DNA from: Nonomuraea wenchangensis
Lineage (GTDB): Bacteria > Actinomycetota > Actinomycetes > Streptosporangiales > Streptosporangiaceae
Assembly (NCBI RefSeq): GCF_900111685.1
Contig: NZ_FOHX01000002.1
Coordinates: 162,231 to 226,230, forward strand
Direction: 5' to 3'
Length of the DNA stretch: 64,000 nucleotides
Positions 28,601 to 36,365 of this stretch are shown piece by piece; positions within the stretch are counted from its first letter, which is position 1; each line of letters opens with the position of its first letter. A program made the translations under genes and the position numbers. The notes beneath the pieces were generated by a model that was given only the letters and a program-made list of their open reading frames with translations, searched no databases and was not told where the DNA came from.

Positions 28601-31600
28601 GCGGCTGGGCGCGGCGGTGCCGGTGCGGCTGTTGTTCGAGCACCCGGTGCTGGCCGACCTGGCCGCCGCGCTCCCCCGCCCGGCCGAGGCCGCGCGGGTG
28701 CGGCGCGCGCCGGCGGACGGGCCGGTGCCGCTGTCGGGGGTGCAGGCCAGGCTGTGGTTCCTGGCGCAGCTCGAACCGGACAGCAGCGCGTACAACGTGC
28801 CGGTGGCGCTGCGGCTGCGCGGCCCGCTGCGGGCGGAGGCGCTGCTGGGCGCGGTACGTGACCTGGCCGAGCGGCACCACGTGCTGCGCGGCGTGGTGGA
28901 CGACTCCGGCCCCGAGCCGGTCATGGTGGTGCGCGACGCCGGCGAGGTGCCCGTGTCCACCGTGCGTGTGGACCGGTCGGAGGTCGAGGACGTGCTGGCC
29001 GCCCACCTGGCGACGCCGTTCGCGCTGGACCGCGAGCCGCCGATGCGGGCCGTGCTGCTCGCCGTCAACGACGACGAGCACGTGCTCTCGCTCACCTTCC
29101 ACCACATCGCCACCGACGCGTGGACGCGGGGGCTGCTGCTGTCGGAGCTGTCCGGCCTGTACGCCGCCCGCCTCGGCCTGCGCCCGCCGCTCGACCCGCC
29201 GCCGGCGCAGTACGCCGAGGTGTCGCCGGTGCCCGACCCGGCCGACCTGGACTGGTGGGCCGGGCACCTGGACGGTCTGCCGCCGGTGCTCGACCTGCCC
29301 ACCGACCGGCCGCGCCCGGCCGTGCCCGACCCGGGCGGGGCCGCGCTCGACCTGGAGCTGCCCGCCGGGCTGAGCGAGCGGGTCAGGGCGGTGGCCGCCG
29401 CCTACCGGTCCACGCCGTTCATCGTGCTGCTGGCCGGGCTGCAGGCGCTGCTGGCCCGGCTGTCGGCGAGCGCGGACATCGCGGTCGGCGTGCCGGTCTC
29501 CGGCCGCGACCACCCCGACACCGAAGGGGTGGTGGGTTGCTTCCTCAACACCGTGGTCGTACGGACCGACGTGGGCGGCGACCCGACCGGGCGTGACCTG
29601 CTGGCCCGCGCGAGGGAGTCCGCGCTGGGCGCGCTCGCGCACGCGGGCACGCCGTTCGACCGGGTGGTGGACCGGCTGCGGCCGGAGCGGAACCTGGCGG
29701 CCACGCCGCTGTTCCAGGTGATGCTCAACTACATCTCGGGCGTGGCGCGGCCGGAGCTGCCCGGCCTGGAGGCGTCCGAGATCCACCTGCCGGAGCTGAC
29801 CACCAAGTTCGACCTGAGCTGGCACGTCGTCGACGAAGGGCCGGGAGCACCGCTGCGCGGCGGGCTCGCCTACCGGACCGACCTGTTCGAGCCGGGCACC
29901 GCGGCCAAGCTGACCCGCTGGTACATCGCCCTGCTCGACGGGCTGCTCGCCGACCTGGACGCGCCGGTGGGCGCGGTGCCGCTGGAGCCGGTGACCGGCC
30001 CGGTCGTGGCCGGCGGGCCGCCGCCCGATCGGCCCGCCGGGGCGGTGCACCACCTGATCGAGCGCTGGGTGGACGAGACGCCCGGCGCCCCGGCCGTGGT
30101 GGGCGCCGACCGCGCGCTGACGTACGCGGAGCTGGAGTCGGCCGCGAACCGGATCGCGCACTGGCTGCTGGAGGCCGGGGTGGGCGCGGACGAGCCGGTC
30201 GGCGTGCTGCTGGAGCCGGGCGCGGACCTCGCGTGCGCGTTGTTCGGCATCCAGAAGTCGGGCGGCGGCTACCTGCCGATGGACCCGGCGTACCCGGCGG
30301 CGCGGATCGCCGCGATGCTGGAGGCCGCCGGGGTGCGGGCCGTGGTGACGGTGAGCGAGTTCGCGCACCTGATCGGCGACGGCAGGCGGGTGCTGGCCCT
30401 CGACCGGCCCTCGTCCCTGCCGGACACCCGCCCCGAGATCGACGTACGGCCCGAGCACCTGCACCACGTGATCTTCACGTCGGGGTCCACCGGCACGCCC
30501 AAGGCGGTGGCCGCCGAGCACGGCGGCGTGCTGAACTACCTGGGCGGCATGCTGCCGCGCATCGGCGTGCCCGGCGGTTCGTTCGCCGTGGTCTCCACGC
30601 CCGCCGCCGACTTCGGCCTGACCTGCGTGTTCGGCGCGCTCACCACGGGCGGGACGGTGCACCTGGTGCCGCGCGAGACCGCGATGGACCCGGCCGCGTT
30701 CGCCGGCTACCTCGCCGAGCACCGGGTGGACGTCGTCAAGTGCGTGCCGAGCCACCTGGAGCTGCTGGCCTCGGGCGGCGACCTGGCCGCCGTGCTGCCG
30801 CGCGAGCTGCTGATCCTGGCGGGCGAGGCGTGCCCGTGGGACCTGGTGGAGCGGGCCAGGGCCGCCCGGCCGGGGCTCAGGATCCAGAGCCACTACGGCC
30901 ACACCGAGTCCACGATGATCTGCCTGGTGTGCGATACCGAGGAGATCCCCGCCGACCGGCGGACCGGCATCGTGCCGCTGGGCCGTCCGCTGCCCGGCGT
31001 GTACGGGCACCTGGTGGACGCCGCCCTGCGGCCGGTGCCGCCCGGCGTGCCCGGCGAGCTGGTGGTCGGCGGCCCCGGCGTCACCCGCGGCTACATCGGC
31101 CGGCCCGAGCTGACCGCCGAGCGGTTCGTCCCCGACCCGCTGACCGGGGAGGGACGCTGCTACCGCAGCGGCGACCTGCTGCGCGTCACCGCAGACGGGC
31201 GGATCGAGTTCCGCGGCCGGGTGGACGACCAGGTCAAGGTGCGCGGCTACCGCGTCGAGCTGGGCGAGGTCACCACCGCGCTGCGGGCGCTGCCGCAGGT
31301 CGCCGAGGCCGTGGTGCTGCCCGTCGGCGAGGGGAAGGCCAGGCAGCTCGCCGCGTGGGTGACGCCCGCGACCGTGGAGGCCGCGGCCGTGCGCTCGGCG
31401 CTGCGCGAGCGGCTGCCCGACTACATGGTGCCGGCGCACGTCATGGCGCTCGACCGGCTCCCGCTCAACCCGAACGGGAAGATCGACCGGGCCGCCCTGC
31501 CGGAGCCGGTGGCGGAGCAGGCCGCGTACGCGGCGCCCGCGACGCCGGACGAGGAGCTGGTCGCCGAGGTCTACGCCCGGGTGCTCGGCGTGGAGCGGGT

Positions 31601-33833
31601 GGGGGCCGGCGACGACTTCTTCGCCCTCGGCGGCGACTCGTTCGCCGCGGTGCGCGCGGTCAAGGAGATCGGCCGCGGGCTGCGGGTGATCGACCTGTTC
31701 ACCCGGCCCGCCGTGGCCGAGCTGGCCGCGTTCCTCGGCCGCGAGGACGGCGGCGGGCTGCTGCACCGCCTGGGCGGCGGGCGGGCCAGCGAGTTCACGC
31801 TGGTGTGCGTGCCGTACGGCGGCGGTTCCGCGGCGGTTTACCAGCCGCTGGCCAAGGCGCTGGGCGACCGGGTGGAGGTGCTCTCGGCCGAACTGCCCGG
31901 CCACGACCCCGCCCGCCCGGACGAGCCGCCGCTGCCGCTGGAGGAGCTGGTGGACGTGCTGGCCGCCGAGGTGGCGGCGAGCGCGTCGGGCCCGGTCGCG
32001 ATCTACGGCCACTGCGTGGGCTCCGCGCCCGCCGTCGCGCTCGCACGCCGGCTGGAGGCGGACGGCGTGCCCGTGCTGGGCGTGATCGCCGCCGCGAGCT
32101 TCCCCGCGGCCCGGCTGCCCGGGGCGGTCAGGCGGCTGTTCGGCGGCGACCGCTGGGTGTCGGACCGGATGTTCCGCGACGCGTTGCGTGCCTCCGGCGG
32201 GCTGCTCGACGACATGGACGAGGCCGCCAAGCGCACCGCCGTACGCGCCATGCGGCACGACGCCGACCAGGCGCAGGAGTGGTTCAGCCGCGAGCTGGCC
32301 GGCGAGGGGGCGCCGCTGCGCGCCCCCGTCCTCAGCCTGGTCGGGGAGCGCGACCGCGCCACCGAGCTGCACGAGGAGCGCTACGCCGAGTGGGCGGCGT
32401 TCGCGACGCGGGTGGAGCGGGCCGTGCTGCCCAGGGCCGGCCACTACTTCCTGCGCCACCAGGCCGAGCCGCTGGCCGCCCTGGTGCTGGAGCACCTGAC
32501 CCGCTGGGCGGCCGGAACGCTCCCCGAGCCGGTGCGACCGCCCGAACGCACCCGGCTGTGGCCCTTCTACACGGTCGCGTCCGGGCAGATCGTCTCGGCG
32601 CTCGGCACGGCGCTGAGCTCGTTCGCGCTCGGCGTGTGGGCCTACCAGCGCAGCGGCGAGATCCTGGACCTGGCGCTGGTCACGATGCTGGCGCAGATCC
32701 CGGCCGTGCTGCTCACGCCGCTGGGCGGCGCGCTGGCCGACCGGGTGGACCGGCGCAAGATCATGCTGGCCTGCGACGCGCTGTCCGGGCTCGCCATGGT
32801 GGCGCTGGTGCTGCTGCTGACCACCGGAGGACTGGAGTTCTGGAACGTCTGCCTCATCGTGGGCGTGACCTCGGTCGTGGCGGCGTTCCAGCAGCCCGCG
32901 TGGCTGGCGGCGGTCGCGCAGCTGGTGCCGAAACCGTACCTGCCGCAGGCCAACGCGCTGGCGAACGTGGGCTTCGGCGTGGGCAACGTGGTCGCGCCGC
33001 TCGCGGGCGGCGCGCTGATCGGCCTGTTCGGGTTGTCGGCGGTCGTGGCCGTGGACGTGGTCACGTTCGCGGTCGGCGTGGTGACGCTGCTGCTGGTGCG
33101 CTTCCCCGACCGGCTGTTCCGCCGGCGCGAGGAGACGTTCACGGCGGCGCTCACCGGCGGGTGGCGGTTCCTGCGCAGGCGGCGGCCGCTGCTGGTGATG
33201 GCGCTCTACTTCGCGGTGGTGAACTTCTGCACCGCGCTGATGTGGGTGCTCGTCACCCCGGTCGTGCTGTCCATCGGCACCTCGGCCGACCTGGGCTTGG
33301 TGACCGCCGTCGGCGGCATCGGCGCGGCCCTGGGCACCGGCGTGGTGCTGGTGTGGGGCGGCACCCGGCGGCGGGCCACCGGCATGATCGGCTTCGTGGC
33401 CGGGTCCGGGCTCGGCGTCGTGCTCATGGGCGTGTGGCCGGTCGTGTGGCTGATCGCGGCCGGGTTGTTCATCCGGCTGGCGTGCATGAGCATCGGCAAC
33501 GCGCACTGGCTGTCGATCATCCAGGTCAAGGTGGGGCCGGAGCTGCAGGGGCGGGTCCTCGCGGTGAACATCATGATCGCCACGGCCATGCAGCCGATCG
33601 GCTTCCTCGCCGCCGACCCGCTGGCGGAGTGGGCCGGGCGGTTCACCGACGGGCCCGGCGGTGGCGCGGGGGCGGTGCTGCTGGCCAGCGGCGTGTTCCT
33701 GGTGGTGTGGGGACTGCTGGGGCTGCGCTACCGGCCGCTGCACCACCTGGAGGACCTGGTCCCGGACGCCGCGCCGCCGTCGGAGGCCGCGGCCGATCTG
33801 GACGCCATCCAGGAGAGGGTGCTGAGCGCGTGA
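25671..33833 (+). CDS. Non-ribosomal peptide synthetase C-A-T-C-A-T-TE fused to an MFS exporter
   Basis: A 2720-residue protein from ATG 25671. Domains are C3 (~41-460, HHIATDA), A3 (~465-925, YTSGSTGRPKGV), T3 (Ser965), C4 (~1018-1440, HHIATDA), A4 (~1457-1920, FTSGSTGTPKAV), T4 (Ser1990), TE (~2043-2285) and a 10-12 helix MFS transporter (~2294-2690, motif A GALADRVDRRK, DHA3-like). The TE nucleophile elbow is GHCVG, with Cys2115 in place of Ser; GERDRATEL and AGHYFLRH supply the other triad residues. Both A domains have an atypical core (STAAADLGMT, STPAADFGLT), and my hand-read pockets (about DLTKIAHVS and DFTKIAHMI) start like aspartate/asparagine codes. No epimerase. The fusion would hand the released peptide directly to export. 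A TTA codon is at 26904. It overlaps the dehydratase gene by 4 bp. Confidence 0.93.
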   Translation: MTEVREDRIAELVRSRLAAALKQNEKAAAPGIPATSATDMPLSPAQERLWFLAQLEPDTPAYNVPLTLRLRGPVDVAALTGAVADLAERHWILRGVITEGRVRPVAAVPVPVVDVDPAELERELAGHAWRPFRLDAEPPLRATVFRLADDECVLALTLHHIATDAWSERVLLDDLARLYAARLGLEPPPAPPALQYADVAAWEAGRPEADLDWWAGHLAGLPPVLDLPLARPRPSVPGWEGAAVPVEVPEPLAAKVRAVAGTSPFMVFLAGLQALLSRLSGVDDLAVGVPHGGRHHPDAERVVGCFVNTLVVRGDTSGDPTGAELLARARTAALDAYAHARTPFERIVERLQPERNLAVTPLFQVMLNVYDTGAPVSLPGLEVVAGSPPAPTAKFDLNLELGDDGTRFSGELRYRKDLFDEATVRRLAAWYLELLDGMLTDPDAPVRLPAGDDLRGRDADLPVDVPLHTLVERMADARPDAVAAGSLSYAELDRRANQVAHWLLASGVRPEEPVGVLLERRPELVVAMLGVLKAGAAYLPLDPVYPERRNRAVVADAGARIVLTDAELAAAADASGERPGVAVRPEHLAYVIYTSGSTGRPKGVAVEHRHITHYLGAVAEVVPAGLSSYALVSTAAADLGMTNVWCALTTGATLHLIDHETATDPAAFAARLQAHPVDAIKMVPSQLELLGTAALPAKLLILAGEAVPADLVARVREARPDLEVQIHYGPTETTVSVLACEASESSPGRAPLGRPLADVVCRVADPSGRALPPGVPGELWIGGPSVARGYLGRPDLTAERFTGGWYRTGDRVRVTGDGLIEFLGRIDDQVKVRGFRVELGEVAAALRALPQVAEAYVQPVGAGLERRLAAWVTPATVDAAEVRAALRERLPDYMVPAAIGVLEALPLTPNGKVDRAALPVPEAGPAVRVPLGTPGERLVGEVWADVLGLAEVWADDDFFALGGHSFAATRVAGRLRERLGAAVPVRLLFEHPVLADLAAALPRPAEAARVRRAPADGPVPLSGVQARLWFLAQLEPDSSAYNVPVALRLRGPLRAEALLGAVRDLAERHHVLRGVVDDSGPEPVMVVRDAGEVPVSTVRVDRSEVEDVLAAHLATPFALDREPPMRAVLLAVNDDEHVLSLTFHHIATDAWTRGLLLSELSGLYAARLGLRPPLDPPPAQYAEVSPVPDPADLDWWAGHLDGLPPVLDLPTDRPRPAVPDPGGAALDLELPAGLSERVRAVAAAYRSTPFIVLLAGLQALLARLSASADIAVGVPVSGRDHPDTEGVVGCFLNTVVVRTDVGGDPTGRDLLARARESALGALAHAGTPFDRVVDRLRPERNLAATPLFQVMLNYISGVARPELPGLEASEIHLPELTTKFDLSWHVVDEGPGAPLRGGLAYRTDLFEPGTAAKLTRWYIALLDGLLADLDAPVGAVPLEPVTGPVVAGGPPPDRPAGAVHHLIERWVDETPGAPAVVGADRALTYAELESAANRIAHWLLEAGVGADEPVGVLLEPGADLACALFGIQKSGGGYLPMDPAYPAARIAAMLEAAGVRAVVTVSEFAHLIGDGRRVLALDRPSSLPDTRPEIDVRPEHLHHVIFTSGSTGTPKAVAAEHGGVLNYLGGMLPRIGVPGGSFAVVSTPAADFGLTCVFGALTTGGTVHLVPRETAMDPAAFAGYLAEHRVDVVKCVPSHLELLASGGDLAAVLPRELLILAGEACPWDLVERARAARPGLRIQSHYGHTESTMICLVCDTEEIPADRRTGIVPLGRPLPGVYGHLVDAALRPVPPGVPGELVVGGPGVTRGYIGRPELTAERFVPDPLTGEGRCYRSGDLLRVTADGRIEFRGRVDDQVKVRGYRVELGEVTTALRALPQVAEAVVLPVGEGKARQLAAWVTPATVEAAAVRSALRERLPDYMVPAHVMALDRLPLNPNGKIDRAALPEPVAEQAAYAAPATPDEELVAEVYARVLGVERVGAGDDFFALGGDSFAAVRAVKEIGRGLRVIDLFTRPAVAELAAFLGREDGGGLLHRLGGGRASEFTLVCVPYGGGSAAVYQPLAKALGDRVEVLSAELPGHDPARPDEPPLPLEELVDVLAAEVAASASGPVAIYGHCVGSAPAVALARRLEADGVPVLGVIAAASFPAARLPGAVRRLFGGDRWVSDRMFRDALRASGGLLDDMDEAAKRTAVRAMRHDADQAQEWFSRELAGEGAPLRAPVLSLVGERDRATELHEERYAEWAAFATRVERAVLPRAGHYFLRHQAEPLAALVLEHLTRWAAGTLPEPVRPPERTRLWPFYTVASGQIVSALGTALSSFALGVWAYQRSGEILDLALVTMLAQIPAVLLTPLGGALADRVDRRKIMLACDALSGLAMVALVLLLTTGGLEFWNVCLIVGVTSVVAAFQQPAWLAAVAQLVPKPYLPQANALANVGFGVGNVVAPLAGGALIGLFGLSAVVAVDVVTFAVGVVTLLLVRFPDRLFRRREETFTAALTGGWRFLRRRRPLLVMALYFAVVNFCTALMWVLVTPVVLSIGTSADLGLVTAVGGIGAALGTGVVLVWGGTRRRATGMIGFVAGSGLGVVLMGVWPVVWLIAAGLFIRLACMSIGNAHWLSIIQVKVGPELQGRVLAVNIMIATAMQPIGFLAADPLAEWAGRFTDGPGGGAGAVLLASGVFLVVWGLLGLRYRPLHHLEDLVPDAAPPSEAAADLDAIQERVLSA

Positions 33834-34822
33834 ACACGGAAGGCGCAGTGCGCACGAGGTTCGTCACCGCGGCCGACGTCCGGGCGGCCGGTGACCGCAT
33901 CGCGCCGTACGTACGGCGCACGCCGCTGCTGCGGCTGCCCGGCGAACGGCTCTGGGTCAAGCCGGAGAACCGGCAGCCCACCCGCTCGTTCAAGGTGCGC
34001 GGCGCGGTCAACGCCGTGGTCCGGCTGGCCGGGCAGGGCGTACGGCACGTGATCGCGCAGTCGTCGGGCAACCACGCCCAGGCCATCGCCTACGCCGCGG
34101 CCGAACAGGGGATCCGGGCGACCGTCGTCCTGCCGGACACGGCGCCGGAGCTGAAGGTGAGCGCCGCGCGCCGGCTCGGCGCCGAGGTGGTGATCGTGCC
34201 GCCCGCCCTGCGGGAGGAGGTCTGCCTGGCGCTGGCCGACCGGTTCGGCGCGACGGTGATCGGCTCCGACGCGTTCGACGTCATCGCCGGGCACGGCAGC
34301 GCCGGGGCCGAGATCCGCGCGGACCTGCCGGACGTGGGGTCCGTCCTGGTGCCGGTCTGCAACGGCGGCCTGCTGGCCGGGATCGCCGTGGCGGTCAAGG
34401 CCGCCGACCCGGCGATCCGGGTGATCGGCGTCGAGCCCGAGCTGGCCGCCGACGGGGCGGCCAGCTTCCGGTCCGGCACCCGGACGGCGTGGCCGGTGGA
34501 GCTGACCTACCGCACGCGCGCCGACGGGCTGCGCGCGCCGGTGCTGGGGGCCCTGGCGTGGGAGCACATCCACCGGTACGTGGACGACATGCTGACCGTG
34601 ACCGAGGACGCCATCGACGCCGCCGCCGGCCTGCTCCTACGAGAGCTGGGGGAACGCGCCGAGCCCAGCGGCGCGGTCACCACGGCCGCCTACCTCGCCC
34701 ACCGGGCGCAGCTGCCGCCGGGGCCCGTCGTCGCGGTCCTGTCCGGCGGCAACGTCGCGGAGGGCGCGGCGACCGGGAAGGAGCCGCCGGCGCGGCCGGG
34801 CCGGATCCAGGAGGTCAGGTGA
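33830..34822 (+). CDS. PLP-dependent threonine/serine dehydratase or racemase-like enzyme (fold type II)
   Basis: A 330-residue protein from GTG 33830, inside the NRPS stop (GTGA overlap); GTG 33848 is an alternative. It shows the PLP Lys in TRSFKVRGAVNAV, the substrate loop SSGNHAQAIAYAA, the phosphate-binding VCNGGLLAGIAV and a C-terminal VVAVLSGGNV strand. The family includes threonine ammonia-lyase, serine racemase, hydroxyaspartate dehydratase and diaminopropionate-forming enzymes. No C-terminal ACT regulatory domain is present, so it is not the biosynthetic isoleucine enzyme. Tight coupling to the NRPS suggests it makes a building block, for example a D-amino acid, 2-oxobutyrate-derived unit or a diamino acid. 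Which one cannot be decided from sequence. Confidence 0.82.
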   Translation: MNTEGAVRTRFVTAADVRAAGDRIAPYVRRTPLLRLPGERLWVKPENRQPTRSFKVRGAVNAVVRLAGQGVRHVIAQSSGNHAQAIAYAAAEQGIRATVVLPDTAPELKVSAARRLGAEVVIVPPALREEVCLALADRFGATVIGSDAFDVIAGHGSAGAEIRADLPDVGSVLVPVCNGGLLAGIAVAVKAADPAIRVIGVEPELAADGAASFRSGTRTAWPVELTYRTRADGLRAPVLGALAWEHIHRYVDDMLTVTEDAIDAAAGLLLRELGERAEPSGAVTTAAYLAHRAQLPPGPVVAVLSGGNVAEGAATGKEPPARPGRIQEVR

Positions 34823-34969
34823 CGCCGCCCTTGACGACGATCCCGTGGTGGTGCTTCTTGGGAAGGTAGCTCACGACGTCGAGATGGCCGGCCCGGTCCC
34901 GGAACAGCCCTTGAGGGCTCAGCGGGCCTGCGCCGGTCGACCGGTTGCCCGGGACGGCTGCCGGGACCC

Positions 34970-35290
34970 GTGATCCCCGGGTCGACAAGAGCCGCCCCCT
35001 GCGACGAAACCCCCGCCCGCCAGCGGCTCATCGCCACCACACTCGCCGAACTTCCGATAGCCGGCATCGTGACTGTGCACATATACAGCGGCGGGCACCG
35101 CACCGAGCGAGCCCGTCGGCGCTGCCTCGAACGGCTCCTGACCGAGGTTGATCAAGCCGGAGCGGCCAAGGTCGTCATTGAATCGCGCTCGCCCTAGCAG
35201 GACCAACTCGACCGAGGACTTCTCACCGGCCTCCGCAAAGCAACCATTGTGCCCAAAAGCCTGGCGGTCACCTGGCGCTCAAAATGTCGA
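34970..35290 (+). pseudogene. Decayed gene with in-frame TAG
   Basis: From GTG 34970 a coherent protein runs to a TAG at 35195 (IYSGGHRTERARRRCLERLL, VVIESRSP) and, in the same frame after the stop, continues as QDQLDRGLLTGLRKATIVPKSLAVTWRSK. The ...ESR..QDQ.DR... pattern belongs, as I recall, to a common unnamed actinobacterial family (DUF3800-like), split here by one stop codon. The 5' part also looks degraded. The rest of the 34823-35470 gap has no ORF with coding bias. It marks the border between the NRPS and PKS blocks. Confidence 0.45.
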
Positions 35291-35470
35291 CCATCTGCGT
35301 CGACTAGCTCGGACAGCGCAAAGGCCGGACGCCCGATTCCATCGGGAGGCCCGGCCTCACTTCCGCACCCCAGAGGGATTGGCGAGCCCCAGTCTGCCTC
35401 ACCGAACGTAAGCAGGCAAGCGCCATGCGAAAGGACGCGAAGGAACGGGAGGTCACCGGCGTCCAAGTGG

Positions 35471-36106
35471 TCACATGCCTGACAGCGGCGTCGAGCCCCA
35501 CACGATCGCGCTGGCCACGAATCCGTCGGAGACGAGCCATCGGCCGGTGAACTCGCCGACCGGGCCGGGCACCAGCAGCTTCGCGGTGAACGTGCCGGTG
35601 TCGTCGACGGTGATCTCCGCCTGGTCGAAGCCCAGGTTACGGCGGGTGACCGGATACCACGCCTTGAACACCGACTCCTTCATGGTGAACAGCAGGCGGC
35701 CCCGCTCCGGAGCGCTCTCCGCCCAGGTCCGCTCCTGCGGCAGGGCGATGGCGTCCAGGACTCCGGGGGGCATCGGCTCGCGCGGCTCGGCGTCCATGCC
35801 GATGCTGAGGACGTCGGAACGCCGCGCCACCGCCGCCGCGCGGTAGCCGCGGCAGTGCGTGATGCTCCCGACCACGCCGTCGGGCCACAGCGGCTCGCCG
35901 CGCGGTCCGGACAGGATCGGCGCGGGCGGCAGCCCCAGCCCGGCCAGGGCCGTACGGGCGCAGTGGCGTCCCGTGGCGAACTCGGTCCGCCGGGCGTCCA
36001 CGGCCCGTGCCACCAGGGCCGCCTCCTCGGGGAAAAGCGCCGCGTCCGGCGGATCGGCGAACGACTCGGCGATGACCACGCCGGGAGGCATGAGGTCCTC
36101 AATCAT
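35471..36106 (-). CDS. 4'-Phosphopantetheinyl transferase, Sfp/EntD type
   Basis: A 211-residue protein with the family motifs in order: GRHCARTAL (P0/P1 region), GSITHCRGYRAA, IGMDAEPREP (metal Asp) and FTMKESVFKAWYP (catalytic Glu/Lys). It is closer to EntD/PptT-like enzymes than to AcpS. It transfers the phosphopantetheine arm of CoA to carrier domains, activating the NRPS T domains and PKS ACPs on both sides of it. It is transcribed leftward, opposite to the carboxylase operon. The 259-bp divergent region holds the perfect ACCCCTAA-TGG-TTAGGGGT palindrome, so it may share control with the PKS genes. Confidence 0.92.
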   Translation of the reverse strand: MIEDLMPPGVVIAESFADPPDAALFPEEAALVARAVDARRTEFATGRHCARTALAGLGLPPAPILSGPRGEPLWPDGVVGSITHCRGYRAAAVARRSDVLSIGMDAEPREPMPPGVLDAIALPQERTWAESAPERGRLLFTMKESVFKAWYPVTRRNLGFDQAEITVDDTGTFTAKLLVPGPVGEFTGRWLVSDGFVASAIVWGSTPLSGM

Positions 36107-36262
36107 GCGAAAGCACGATAAGTCTGGCCGAATCTACTGATGCCGGGCCGAAACACCGCCCATGAACTCTGATCGGTGGCGGTCATTGTTCGCGCATCCT
36201 CCTGGCGGCACAGTTCCTCAGCCGACATGAGGGGACGATACGGAGACCGTCACCGCCCGGAC

Positions 36263-36281
36263 ACCCCTAATGGTTAGGGGT
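36263..36281. promoter_or_regulatory. Perfect palindrome ACCCCTAA-N3-TTAGGGGT
   Basis: A 19-bp dyad with 8-bp perfect arms in the divergent region between the phosphopantetheinyl transferase and the carboxyltransferase. The half-site TTAGGGG recurs as direct repeats at 38822-38838 and 56503-56519. Confidence 0.7.
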
Positions 36282-36365
36282 TGGCCTGTTTCACTGCTGC
36301 CCGTAATGTCCGCCTCGCAGGCGTTGCCGATATTCATTTCCCTGGCTTTTCACGGTGGGGGTTGT

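Noticed and set aside
27513..33746. 2077-codon open frame on the minus strand under the NRPS
   Set aside because: Mirror frame of the NRPS; composition is His/Arg/Gly/Gln-rich with no domains.
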